A model generated the notes under the pieces. The model was not told the origin of the DNA. It was given only the letters and a program-made list of their open reading frames with translations, and searched no databases. A stretch of 64,000 nt of DNA from the NCBI GenBank assembly GCA_002049455.2, contig KV918850.1, positions 124,001-188,000 of the forward strand, in the 5' to 3' direction. How positions within the stretch are numbered: position 1 is the stretch's first letter; every line of letters begins with the position of its first letter. This DNA is from Porphyra umbilicalis. Lineage: Eukaryota > Rhodophyta > Bangiophyceae > Bangiales > Bangiaceae. This document shows positions 1-11,073 of the stretch, piece by piece. The translations under genes were made by a program, and so were the position numbers.

Positions 1-1052
1 CAGGCCGAGGTCGACGCGGCCGTCGCCGCCGCCGCCGACGTGGGGGGGGAGGGGGGGGGGAAGCGGCCCGCCGCGCGGCGGCGGTCGACACCCTCGCCGC
101 GCGCGTCCACACCTACACGCGCGACGTTGTCGACGCGGCGGTGGGGGCGGGCGTGCGCCTCGTCGGCGTGCAGATTGGCAACGAGGTGCGCAACGGCATG
201 CTGTGGCCGACCGGCCGCCTCGTGCACGTGCCCGATGAGGTGTGTCGCGCGGTCGCCGGCAGTGGCGGCAGCGACGGCGACAGCGACGGCCGCGTCGAGG
301 GGCCGTCCCCCAAAGAGGCGGCCGACGGGGGCGCCGCCGCCCTCGACGCCTTTGCCACCTACCTCGCCGCCGGCGTTGCCGGCGTGCGCGCCTCGTCGGC
401 GGCGCGGAGCACCCCCCTCATCCTCCACACGGACCGCGGCGACTGCCTGCCCGTCGCCCAGTCGGTGCTGCGGCCGCTGGGCGCCCGCGGGGCGCTCGCC
501 CCCTTTGCCATCCTCGGCTTTTCCTACCACCCCAAACACCACCCGGGGGGGTGGCGGACGTGGCGTCCACCCTCGCCGCCGTCGCCGCCGCCTATGCCGT
601 GGACGTGGCGCTTATGGAGGTGTGTTTCCCCTACACGGGGGGGGAGTGGGAGCCCGCCGCGGGGGGGTGGGGCTGGGCCGTGTCCCCGGCGGGGCAAGCC
701 GCCTTTGTGCGGGATGTGGTGGCGGCCGTGGCGGCCGTCGGCCGGGGGGGGGGGGGGGGGGGGGGGGGGCGACGGCCCCGACGGCGGCGGTGGCCGCGAC
801 GGCGGACGCGGCGGCGGCGGCAAGGGCGTCGGCGTGTTTTGGTGGCAACCCGAGGCCGTCGACGGGTGTGGGATGGGGGCGGTGTGGGAGGGTGGGCGCT
901 ACAGCCTCTTTGACCGGGCCGGCCGCGCGCTGCCGGCGGCGGCGGCGTTGGGGGAGGCGCCGCGGGGGGGGAGGGGGGGGGGGGGGGGGGACCCCGCCTG
1001 CCGCGTGTGCCCGTGCGGCGCCAACTTGCACGCGGGGGGGGACGCGCCTTGA
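1..1052 (+). CDS. GH53 arabinogalactan endo-beta-1,4-galactanase, 5' end outside window
   Basis: Glycoside hydrolase family 53 enzymes cleave beta-1,4-galactan internally and are usually secreted or act on the cell wall. The translation carries the family hallmarks in order: VQIGNEVRNGMLWPTG around 168-212, where the Glu of QIGNE is the expected acid/base; ILGFSYHP around 511-534; LMEVCFPYTG around 610-640, whose Glu is the expected nucleophile; a GQAAFV stretch; and GVGVFWWQPE near 828-855, followed by SLFDRAGRAL. The stop TGA is at 1050-1052. The start and any signal peptide lie upstream of the window. The homologous segments lie in different frames (frame 3, then 2, then 3, with a further change near 42-60). 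Each change falls at a G tract (42-60, 544-550, 741-770). Family assignment is firm; intactness is uncertain. The ordered motifs argue against a decayed pseudogene. Confidence 0.75.
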   Translation, partial: GRGRRGRRRRRRRGGGGGGEAARRAAAVDTLAARVHTYTRDVVDAAVGAGVRLVGVQIGNEVRNGMLWPTGRLVHVPDEVCRAVAGSGGSDGDSDGRVEGPSPKEAADGGAAALDAFATYLAAGVAGVRASSAARSTPLILHTDRGDCLPVAQSVLRPLGARGALAPFAILGFSYHPKHHPGGWRTWRPPSPPSPPPMPWTWRLWRCVSPTRGGSGSPPRGGGAGPCPRRGKPPLCGMWWRPWRPSAGGGGGGGGGDGPDGGGGRDGGRGGGGKGVGVFWWQPEAVDGCGMGAVWEGGRYSLFDRAGRALPAAAALGEAPRGGRGGGGGDPACRVCPCGANLHAGGDAP

Positions 1053-2409
1053 GCGCGGCGCGGCCGTTTCAGGAGCGGGTCGGCCGCCCCGCGCGGTCGC
1101 CCGGTGGGTGCCCCTAGCTAGGTACACGGCGGCAATGGGGTGGGTGTGCGGCGGGCGACACGCGCCGGCGGCGTGGGCGCCGCTAAAGCGCGCCCGGGAG
1201 TCTGGCCGCTCTGCCCGCAAAGCCACGGTGGCTTTTGATTGCACGGCCGTGTCGGCTGTTGTCGGACACGCATGCGGCTCTTGATCCATCGTCCGCTCTG
1301 GACATTCTCCCATCGCGGACCCATCGAGCTCTCGATGGACGTTCGATGGGCGAAAAAAGACCGTCGATGGGCTTTTTCCTGTCCATCGGTCATCCCATCG
1401 AAGTCATCGACGCGATGAGGTCCTGTCAACTTTTGAGGGTCTGACTGTTCTGTCATTAAACTAGATGCAGCCATCCTGATTGGGCAGTTGATTCCGAAGT
1501 GTCTTGACGTGTCGACCAACGTTCTGTCAATAGAAAATCCAAGCATTCTTGCACGAATGATGATGAACTTAGCGTTACAAGTTCTTCGTCTCACCGTCGT
1601 CGTGACCACGTCTTCTTCGCAAGAAGCATCCCCGGCGGCATCTGACTTGGCGTCTGCAACAGCTCGTCGGGCCGATGACATCAACCGCAGAAGTGTACAT
1701 AGAGACAGTCGCACGTCGATGAGAGAGCGAAAAAACCATTGAAAGCACAGTCATTGTCTCGAACATTCTGCATGCAAACGTTATTCGCACGCGCGCACGC
1801 TCCACACATTGACTCCACTTCAGTTCGCCCAAGCTCGAGCTCGGCCAGGAGTCACAGACCGGCAAGATGTCGAAGGAGGTGGCGGGACGACGGTGGTCGT
1901 CCCATTGTATTTATTTTAGTTCGTAGGAGTTTCTCAAATCAACTCAGCGAAAGTAACTGCTCTTCCACGCATCCTATAGGTCGACGGTCTGGGCGCTTGT
2001 GGCCACCCAATTCAGCCCATCGCAAAGCCCGACAATGTCCATCGAGCAACCCTGCAGGATATCATATCCTGAGCGATGCTAACCTCATCGCAAATGAGGC
2101 CTCGATGGGGTCTCGATTGGAAAAAGTCATGACGGGACGATGTGTGTGCGGTGTCGGCGCGCACGTCCGCGCTGGAAGGTGCCGGCCCGAGCGGCGCGCG
2201 CCGGCCGCCCCCGTGGATCCGGCGGCGGCGGGCGACCGGGGCGCCGACAGCGGCGCGCGCGGCGGTGTGTGGGTCGGGCGGGGCCCGCGCGTGGCGCGGC
2301 GGACCCCTCGCGGCCGCGGCTGCGGCGCGCGGCCGACGCTGCCGCCCGTCCACCGGTGCGGACGGGGGTGTGCATTCCCGTCAGGGCGGGGCGGCGTGGA
2401 GGGTGCGGC
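1053..2409. other. AT-richer intergenic island with CCATCG/CGATGG words
   Basis: No convincing gene is seen. Base composition drops sharply in GC relative to the flanking genes between about 1270 and 2130. Both ends of that stretch are dense in CCATCG and its complement CGATGG (1288-1400 and 2038-2120). The right end, reverse-complemented, resembles the left end in word order, which suggests an imperfect inverted-repeat boundary. No transposase or reverse transcriptase is recognisable. Confidence 0.4.
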
Positions 2410-3905
2410 ATGGCGTCTGCCCCCCGCGCGTGCTTTGTCGCCACCGCGGCGGTCGGGCTGCCACGGCGCGCCGGTGCTGCCACCTCCGTGGTCGCCGTCG
2501 CCCCCGTCGCTGCCCGCGTGGCCACCGTCGCCCGACGCGCCGCCGGTGGTCCGTCCCCCCTCTCGCCCGCCCGCCCCCGCCCCCGCCAGTCGGCGCCGAC
2601 GCGCGTCGTGTGGGCGGCAGCGTCCCCCCCCCGCCCTCGGCGCCCGTCCCGTCTCCCCCCCCCCCCCCCCCCCCCCCCACGGCGCCAATGGCGACGGCGG
2701 TGGACCACCCCCTCCCCGGCGCGGCGGCGGCCAAGCCCCTCGGCGGCCGCGTGTATGTCGTCACGGGCGCGACGCGGGGCGTCGGGCGGGGCATTGCCAT
2801 TGGCCTCGGGGAGGCGGGCGCGACGGTCCTCATCACGGGCCGCACCGGTTCGCGCCGCCCCGGCGGCGGGGGCGGCGTGGGGGGCTCCCTCGAGGAGACG
2901 GCGGCGGACGTGGTCGCCGCCGGCGGCACCTGCCACACGGCGGTCGTGGACCACGGGGACGACGCGGCCGTGGCGGCGTTTTGGACGACGGACGTGCCGC
3001 GCCTCGCGCCGGCGGGCATTGACGGGCTGATCAACAATGCGTATGGGGGGTGTCGACGCTCGCGGAGAACCTCGACCGCCCCTGGTGGGAAAAGACGGTG
3101 CCGGATGGGGGCAGTGGGGGGGGGGGGGGGGGGGGGCTGTCCGCGCAGACGGCGCGCCGCCGCCGCCGCCGAGCCCCCCGGGGGAGGTGTGGGACTCCAT
3201 CCTCCGCGTCGGCGCCCGCAACACGTACTTGTGTGCCACGTACGCGGCGCGGTCCATGGTCGCCCGCGCGCACGCGCGCAGTGGCGGCGGCGGCGACGAC
3301 GGCGGCGACCGCCCCGCCGGCGTGATTGTCAATGTCGGCTCCATCGGCGGCGTCATGCCGCTCTTTGACCCGCTCTACGGCGTCGGCAAGGTCGCCGTTG
3401 ACCGGCTGACGGCCGATTGTGCGGCGGCGCTCAAGGCGGAGCGGGTGGCGATGCTGAGCTTTTGGCCGGGCATGGTGTCGACGGAGAAGATGGTGTCGTA
3501 CATGGGGTCGATGGACGCGTCGGGGCTCGCGGGCGCCACCGCCGCGCCGCCGTCGGGGCAGCGGCGGGGGGCGCCGTCTGCCAAGGCCCGCCGCCCGGGC
3601 GGCCGCAAAGTGTCTGACGGCCTCGCCACCGCCGAGTCCCCCGTGTACGTCGGCCGCTGCGTGGCGGCGCTGCTTGGGTGGCCCGCGGAGCGCCTGCTGC
3701 GCGCCGCCGGCGGCGTCGTGCAGTCGGCGGAAGTCGGGCGGCGGGCGGGGGTGGTTGACGAAAAGGGTGCGCGGCCAACGTCGTATCGGAGCCTCCGCTT
3801 TTTGGCCACCGCCGCGGTGGGGGGTGGGGGCGCTTCATGCCCGACCTGCTCCTCCCGTGGGTGGTCGTGCGGCTCTTTCTGCCAAAGCAGCCGCGGCTGC
3901 TGTGA
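2410..3905 (+). CDS. DHRS1-like short-chain dehydrogenase with possible plastid presequence
   Basis: This is an NAD(P)-dependent short-chain dehydrogenase/reductase closest in pattern to the DHRS1 family. Seen in order: cofactor motif VTGATRGVGRGI (about 2760-2800); the DHRS1-type NNAYGG (about 3033-3050) followed by STLAENLDRPWWEK; VNVGSIGG with the catalytic Ser (about 3328-3355); YGVGKVAVDRL with the Tyr-x3-Lys pair (about 3376-3410); WPGMVSTE; and a hydrophobic C-terminus, LLLPWVVVRLFLPKQP, ending at TGA 3903-3905. Upstream, ATG 2410 opens a Met-Ala-Ser, Arg- and Ala-rich, acid-poor leader containing FV. This leader runs into a proline stretch encoded by a C tract at 2655-2678, and a shorter start exists at ATG 2688. 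The frames change at C/G tracts near 2655-2678, 3043-3049, 3117-3136 and 3820-3832. The family call is solid. Plastid targeting is inference from the leader, and the leader and body are in different frames. Confidence 0.75.
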
Positions 3906-4672
3906 GAGGGGGGGGGCGACGGCTGCGCCTGGGGGGGGAACGGGTGGTTGGCGTCGGGGCGGCGCGCCGGGGATGTGGTATGTGGCGCACCGGGTACCCG
4001 TTCAATGGCCAAAAGTGGTTTGACTTTTTTGTAGAGCTGCGTGCAAGCGCACCTCATCCCGCACCGCCGCCGCAAACGCCTCCAACGACCCCCGCGCGGC
4101 GCACTGGCTGTGAATATTTCTCCATGTCCTAGCCCCAGAGGTGGTACGACTTGGCATGAGCACTGCCGGCCTAGCTCAGTGGTTGGGCACCCACTTGACA
4201 CGCTCACACTGGCGGTCGCCCCCCCCCGCCGCCCACGCCCACGCCCCGTCCCCCGTCGCCTGCGCGGCGGCGCCAATGCCCAGCAGCACGACCGCCTCCG
4301 CTTCCTCCTCCGCCACGCCCACCTCTCGCTTGCCGGCGCAACGGCAAAGGGCACGGTACGGGGTCCGCCGCCGCCGTCGGCGGTCGGCTCATCCGGCCCG
4401 GCGCCCTCCTTGGCGCCCCCGCTCATGTCGACGACCGCTGGACAGTCAACGGGTCAGAGCCCCGGGGATGCACAACACCATATGAAAAAGATGCACTCGC
4501 CTACGCACCTGCGGTGGTGTGCCCCCGCCCCGTGTCGGGCCGCCAGGGGACACCCGCCCCCAAAAAATAATACCGTTGGCAACACGCGCAACGACCCCTC
4601 CCCCCCCCACGCCCCGCGGCCCGTCGCCCCCATCCAAACACCCCCTACCCCCCCCGCCACCACGACCGCGCG
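3906..4672. other. Intergenic between convergent genes
   Basis: This lies between the 3' ends of two convergent genes. It holds the sequence GCCTAGCTCAGTGG near 4169, which resembles a tRNA D-arm but has no matching anticodon or T-arm nearby. No gene is supported. Confidence 0.4.
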
Positions 4673-5873
4673 CTACCAGCCCTTGCCCAACGCGGCGCCC
4701 GCGCCGAGCGTTGCCGCCCCCGACGCGGCCCCCGTATCCAACAACCCCGACGTGGACGTGGCGTCGGTCGACGAGGCGGACCCCGACGCGGGCCCGAGGC
4801 CGACGCCCAACTTGCCGCGGACGGCGCCCGGGGAGCGGAGCCCCCCCCCCCCCCCCCCCACCCCCGCCACCGCCGACTCGGCGGGCTCCTTGCCCGCCGC
4901 CGCCCCCGCCGTCGGCACCCCCCCGCCGCCCGCCACGCTCGCGCGCGCCCCCCCGTTGCGCGCGTACAGCGCCGGGTTGTTGTTGCCAAACGCGGCGCCG
5001 ACCTTTTGGGTGGTGGTGATCTCTGACAAGCCCCAATCCGCCTCCATCCGCCCCGCGCGGCGGTAGGCGCCCATGGCCGCGCGCAGGTCGTCGAGGGCGG
5101 GGCCGACGGTGCCCGGGGAGCGCTTTTTGGCGCCCTTGGCGAGCTTGGCAATCGCCCCCGCGTACGCCTCCCCCGCCGCGTCCATCTCCTTGGCCGCCCG
5201 CGACGCGATGGAGAGGCCTTGGCCGGCGAGGGAGGACGCGTAGAGGCGCATCGGCGCGGCCGCGTCGCCGAGCGCGCCGGTCGGCGCCGCCAGCGCCGCC
5301 AGCGCCGCCCAGTTGCCGTCGGCGGCCGCCACAACCGCCTCGTCGAGGGACTCGGCGGCGCGGCGGACGCGGGGGAGGTACCGCAGTTTGGCGGTGGGGG
5401 AGTAGTAGGAGCCCCGCAGCGTCGGCTCAATGGCGTCGGTCGCCGCGTCGCGCGGCGCCCCGCCGCCCGCCGCCGCTTCCCGCTCGGCGGTGGCCTTGGC
5501 AACGGCTTCGAGGCGCGCGCGGCGGTCCTCCACGGCCGCCGCGCGGGCGGCGGCAGCCTCCTCTTTGGTGCGCCCAGAGGTGGTGCGCTCGAGGAGCTCC
5601 GACCGGGAGGGGCCAAAGTCCAACGCCGCCGCGGGGGCGGGGGGGGGGTGACGGCCGCCGCGAGGACGGCGGCGGCGGTGGCGGCGAGGGCCGACCGGCG
5701 GGTCAGCAGAGGGGGCGCCGCCGCGGGGGGGGTGGGGGGTGGAGAGGCTGGCCGCTTGGGGGGGGGGTGCCCGCCGCCACAATGGCCGGGGGGGGGTACG
5801 CCCGCGTCGTGGCGGCCGTCCGCCGCCGCCCGGGGCGTCGGAGGGGGACCCCGCCGCCGACAAAAGCGGCCAT
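4673..5873 (-). CDS. Tat-targeted thylakoid-lumen protein candidate, unknown function
   Basis: The function is not recognised, but the targeting is legible. The minus-strand ATG at 5873 opens MAAFVGGGVPLRRPGRRR, a Phe-containing, Arg-rich leader of red-plastid style. After a proline-rich stretch comes TRRSALAATAAAVLAAAV (about 5650-5705), a twin-arginine plus hydrophobic core. It is followed by PAPAAA before LDFGPSRSELLE, matching an Ala-x-Ala thylakoid processing site. The predicted mature protein is helical. It includes TAKLRYLPRVRRAAESLDEA and APMRLYASSLAG, then a lysine/arginine-rich helix. The size and helix pattern recall the up-down four-helix bundles of PsbQ or Psb31-like lumen subunits, but I cannot confirm homology. 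The C-terminal tail is Gly/Ala-rich; the stop (TAG) reads at 4675-4673. Frames change at the G tracts 5710-5740 and 5634-5649. Confidence 0.6.
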
Positions 5874-6720
5874 GGCGTTGGGGGAGTGAGCGGCAAGGCG
5901 GGAGGGCCACCCGGCGCCCTGGTGGTCCAAAGAGGAAAAGAGGGGCTGGCGGCTGTTGCACGCGTCGGGCGTCGCGGGGACCGGCGAGGGCCGTTTGGGC
6001 TTGACGGCGGAGCGGGTCGGCAGCAGGGGCGTTGGAAGCGCTGCTTGACGGAGCTGCGAGGCAACCTGGCAGTGGACAACCGGCGTTTGGTGCTGCCCGT
6101 GGGGGTGTGAGTGCCGCGCTGTTCAGGGGACGGTTCGAGAACCAGAGGGGGGACGCGCGGGGGGCGGTCGGCGGCAGGCTCCTGGCCTCTGTTGGTTCAC
6201 GCGGCGCCCGCACGCAAGTCGGCCGCGGTGGAACAGAGCGGCTCCTCTGGAGCGTGGGGCTGGCGGTGGCGGCGCTGCGGGTCGGGTTTGAGGCCGTCGT
6301 CCGTCCACGTGGCGGGCACTCACACGCTAACCGTTGCTCAGTGACGATGCTCGGATCCGAGGTGTGGGCAGAACTTTCGATCGATACGCAATTAATTGAA
6401 GCGGCGACGTCCGTGAGCCGGTCTCGCCTGAAGACCTGGTCGTCTTGCCCACGCCTCGCGCTTTTTTGGCCGCGGCCGACAGCAGGCGGCTTTGGCACCC
6501 ACCGATACGTCAAACCATTCCAGGCCTTGCACACGTTGGTGTGACAGGCGGCAGCGGCTAGCGGAATGGACACCCTGCTCCTGTGCATACGTCCGCTGGC
6601 CACGCAGGACTGGGTCGCGACCCGTCCGTCGACCGAGTCGACGAGCCTGCCCGAGCTCCGCAAACGCTTGTACTCACAGTTATGCTCCTGCCCTTTGTAC
6701 ACTCACCCTCCGCACCCCGC
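5874..6720. other. Divergence-free intergenic spacer, no gene seen
   Basis: This lies upstream of the lumen-protein gene and downstream of the WW/kelch/RING gene, both on the minus strand. The stretch 6300-6560 is lower in GC. No coding, RNA or repeat feature is supported. It presumably holds the lumen-protein promoter. Confidence 0.4.
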
Positions 6721-9196
6721 TCACCGCTTGAATACCCGCTGCGCCTTGAAGACGTGCCCCCGACACAAAGGGCACGTCGGCATCACCCGCTTGGCACACG
6801 CCCAGCAACACACATAGTGCGCGCACCAGAGGAACACCGTATCAACGGGCGCCGTGAGGCACACGACGCACGCCTCTGCCCCACCGCCGCGCCCGACCGC
6901 CGCGGCCATCAGCTCCCGCATCTCTGCCACCGACGCGTAGGCCGTGTCGAGCACCACCCCCCGCCCGCCCTCGGTCGACCACCCCGTCTCGCCGCCGACG
7001 AGGAGCAGCCGCCGGTCGTCAATCGGGGCGAGCGCGGCGCCCGCGCGCCCGACCGGCGTGGCGCCGCGGGCGACGACCCCCCCCGTTGCCCACCGGAGCG
7101 TGCCCGTATCGAGCACCGCCACGTCGCTGAGGTACATGCCATTGTCGGCGGCGCCGCCAAAGAGCACAATCGAGCCGGGGAGGGCCGCAGACGCGTGGCT
7201 CTCCCGCGCCAGCGGCGCGTCGGGGCCGTCGGCGTACGGCGGGCGCACCCAGTGGCCCGAGACGAGGTCAAACAGCCACGTGTCGGCGTACGAACACGCG
7301 CCGTCGAGGAGGCCCCCGTGCACGAGCACCGCCCGGTCATTCACCAGGTGGGCGATGTGGCCGGCGCGGCGGCCGGGCGCCGGCGAGGCGGCCGCGGGGG
7401 TCAGCGGCAACCACCCGCCGCGGACGCCGTCAAACAGGTGGAGGTCGTTAAAGTAACGATCGCCCATGTACGTGTAGCCGCTGCGGCCGCCAAATAGCAC
7501 CGCCGACATGCCCGACTGCGTCGCCACCATGGACGTGCGCGCGCGGGCGGGGGGGGTGGCCGCCGCGCCCGCGGGGCCACCCGCCGCCGCCGCCGCGCCC
7601 GCGCCACCGCCGCAGCCGCCGTGCCACGTGGCCACCACCGACGGCGGGCGGGCCGCGGCGGCGCCCGCCGCCGACGCCGCGACCGGCGCGCCCGACGACA
7701 GGGGCGTCCACGCCAGCCGCCCCGTATCGAGCATGTGCAGGTCCGCCACCCGCCCGAACCGCGTGGCGCCGCCAAACACGACCATCCGCCCGCCCGCCAG
7801 CATCGCCGCCGCGTGCCCCGCGCGGCCGCACGGGGGCGTGCCGGCGGGGGACAACCACGCCCATGACGCTGTGGCGGGGCGGTACGCGTACAGGTCATTG
7901 TGCCAGCCGCCGGCCGCGTCGCGGCCGCCAAATTTGAAGAGCGTCCGCCCGCCCGCGGCCCCGCGCGCCGGCACGTCGACGGCGAGGAGGGTGTGGCCTT
8001 CGGTGGGTGTGCCAGACCAGCCGCTGCCGGGCACGGAGAGGGGGGTGGGGGTGAGGAACGACGCGCCGGGGGGCGGGTGGCGGCAGGTGTGGGGGAGGTG
8101 GTGAGCGGCGCCGCCGCCGCGGCAGACACCACCGTAGCGACGCCGGCAGCACCGCTGACGAGGGTCCCGGCGGGAGGAACGCCGCTCGCGGCTGCCGTTG
8201 AGGCCGCCGCCGCCGCCGCCGCGGCCGTCGCCGCAGTCACCGCCGTGGCGGCGCTCGGCGCAACCGCCGCGGCAGCCCCGTCGGCAGGCGGCGGCGCGTC
8301 CATGTTGACCCACCGCATCTCAGTCGCGATCGACCCATCCGACGTCGTCAGGGGAGTCGTTGACGGAACGTCGAGGGCCGGGGGGGAGGGCGGGGCAGGT
8401 GGAAGTGACCGCGAAGGCCGCCGCGTCGGCAAAGCACCGCCGTCGATGGCGGTAGCCACGCCAGAGGCGCCCTGGAGCGTTGGCAGCTGCGGCGTCGCCG
8501 CCGCTGCCGTAGCACCGCCGCCGCCGTCGACCGGGTCGGAGTCATCCTTCAGGACCTCGCGCTTGTTGCCGCCGCCACCCGTGTCCTTGAGGCGGACACC
8601 CGCCGCCGCGGCAGTCGCGGGGACCTCCACGGGAGCCCCGTCGGTCGCCCGCTCAGACGCTGCCGCTGCCGCCGCCACTGCCACTGAGTCGGCAGTGTCG
8701 TCATCCGCAGCTCTGCCAGCTGCCGACGCGTCCCCGCCTCCCCCAACCGGTGGGTCTGCGGACAGCGGGGCGAGCGGCGGCTTGCGGCGGACCCCGTCCA
8801 CCTCGCCGACGCCCTCTGCTTCTGGTCCGCCGGCCGTGGCTACCGGCGGTGACCGCGGGCGGCCGGTCCGCGCCAGCCGCTCTTGGAGGGAGGGCGACAG
8901 CGCGAGGCGGGCCACTTCCCCGCCGCGCCCCCACACGCCTGCCCCGCTCGCGTCGCGGCCGCCGCCGCGGCCGCCACCGCCGCCACCACGGCCGTAGGCG
9001 GCATCGGCAGCGCCCGTGCCGTCGTTAGCGACGGCGCGGCTCGCGCGCGGGTGGATCCACGTCGCCCGTCCCGCCGGGCCGGCCTCGACATAGACGGTCA
9101 TGCCCGCCCGCACCTCGACCGTCCACCCGAGCGGCAGCCGGTCGTCCCCGTCGGCAGCGTCACCACCCCCCCCACCGCCGCTGGTCGAGGTGCCGC

Positions 9197-9227
<31 letters not shown>

Positions 9228-11073
9228 GCCCCCCCCGCCGCCGACGCGGTCGGTGCCACCCAACAGTACCGCCCGCCGAGCGCCGACGCCCAACAGCGGT
9301 ACCCAAACGAGTCGATGAGCGCCGCCCAGCCCTGTGGCAACAACCCGCCCACCCCCCACACGACGCTGTCCGGGGTCGTGCCGCCCGGCAGCGGCGCGCC
9401 AACGGCCACGGGCGACGCGCCCGCAATGCCCCCCTCGGTGCGGAGGCCGCCGACCATCTGCGCGAGCCGTGGCCAGCCGGGGAGGGAGAGGGTACCCGTC
9501 GCCATCGCCACCGTCGCCCCAGTCGTTGGGTGGGTGAGGGGGATGGTCCACCCGGCCACCGCCGCGGTCGCGTGGTAGAGCCCGTGCAGCGGCAACGCGC
9601 CCGACGCGAGGTGTGTGTGCGCGTCGGTGCCCGCGTGGACGCGCAGGTGGAGGGTGGCGCCGAGCAGCACGCGGAGGGGGGCGGGAGGGAGGGAGACGGG
9701 GGGGAGCGGCGCCCACCGGGGCGTCACCCGCGTCGTCGACATGACCGTGGGGGGGTTCGGCGTACCCGCGCCACGAGAGGGCAGCGTGACCGTGTAGACG
9801 AGGTAGACAGACGTTGGCACACGGGGGGAGGGCAAAGAGGGGGAGGGCGGGGCCGTCAACACCTCGGCGGCACCACCTCCTCCCGACACCTCCGCCGCGG
9901 TCACCGCGTCAGCATCGGCCCCTGCCGCTTCGGTGGTGGCCGCCGCCTGCGCGGCGCTCTCCCCGTCTGCCGGCGTCGGCACCCACTGGAGGGTCAGGGA
10001 CGGCAACGCAACGGCCGGCACGGTCACCTCCTCGACCGCCGCGTCAAAGCACAGGCGATACACCCGCCCGTCGCCGCCAACCAGCGCCACGTCCTGCCGC
10101 ACCGGCCCCGTCGCGAGCGTGTGGAGGTCCGCGCTGACCGCGCCGAGGACGCCCCCGCCGCGGCCGCGGCGGCGCGCCGACAGCCACGCGGAGAGCAGGT
10201 GGCGCCGACGGCCGAGCGTGGCGCCGCCGCCGCTCGCCCCAGCCACCCCCCGGCTGCCGCCGCCGCCGCCGCCCGAGCCCGCTTCCACCGACACGGTCAG
10301 GCGGAGCGGCCGCAAGCCCCCATACCCATACCCCTCCGCGCGCGCACCGACGCCCGACGTGCTTCGTCCGGCGCCCCCGCCGGTGCCCGCCCCACCGCCC
10401 CCGACGCCCGCACTACTGCCGCCGCCACTAAAACTGCTGCTGCCCCGTCCGCCGCCGCCGCCGGCCGCCACCCCCCCCCCCTCCCCAGCGGGTGGTGGCG
10501 GCACGTCCTGCATCCACTCCACCGCCCAGCCGCCCCAGCCGACGCGCGCGTCGCCGTGGAGGGCGACGCCGTGGGAGCGCCCGCCCGGCGGCACCACCCC
10601 CACCCCCGCCCACCGGGGGCCCTCCACCCGCAAACACAGGGGGCCCCGCGGGGGCAGCACGCCGCCGGCGTGGTGTGCCACACCCGCCGGCACGCCACCG
10701 GTGCTCGACGGGCGTGGGAGCGCTGCCGCCGGCGGCCGCCGTCGCCAGCGGATGGACAGGAGGGAGCGCTCCCCCGCGGCGGCGCCGGCCCACTCGCCGC
10801 CGCTGCGGCCGCCGACGCTTCGCCGGCGGCCGCCGGCCGCGGCGGCCGACGCGCCACCGCCGCCAGTGGCGGCGGCGGCGGCGGCGGCAGCAGTGGCGGC
10901 GGCCGCCGACACGCCGGGCGCCGTCAAGGACAGGATGGAGGAGGAGGAGAGGGAGCGGGGCGTCGACGCCGCCGACGGGGGGGCGGGGGGGGGGTGAGCG
11001 TAAAGTTGGAGAGGCGGATGCGCAGCGTCGGGCGGTGTCCACCAATGTGGGCGGGGGGCGGCCGCGGCGCCAT
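6721..11073 (-). CDS. Large WW-kelch-RING multidomain protein
   Basis: A protein of about 1,450 residues, possibly a ubiquitin ligase with a beta-propeller substrate module. On the minus strand from ATG 11073 it begins APRPPPAHIGGHRPTLRIRL, then a Ser/Ala-rich region. A beta-rich, C2-like stretch follows (about 9500-9720, WTIPLTH and TLHLRVHAG). Next are a divergent WW motif, LLPQGWAALIDSFGYRCW ending WVAP (about 9260-9350), a better WW motif LPLGWTVEVRAGMTVYVEAG ending WIHP (about 9049-9140), and an Ala-rich linker. Six kelch-type blades (FKFGG, VVFGG, VLFGG, LVHGG, VLFGG and LLVGG units, about 7000-7960) follow. A C-terminal RING with Cys-x2-Cys-x11-Cys-x-His-x3-Cys-x2-Cys-x7-Cys-x2-Cys spacing (CVVCLTAPVDTVFLWCAH, about 6760-6870) ends just before TGA 6723-6721. 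Frames change at C/G tracts near 10977-10994, 9225-9240 and 8039-8073. Kelch and RING are firm, WW good, C2-like weak. Confidence 0.75.

Noticed and set aside
4165-4235. tRNA-like start (GCCGGCCTAGCTCAGTGGTT)
   Set aside because: The D-arm-like piece is followed by no pairable anticodon stem or T-arm, even allowing a short intron.
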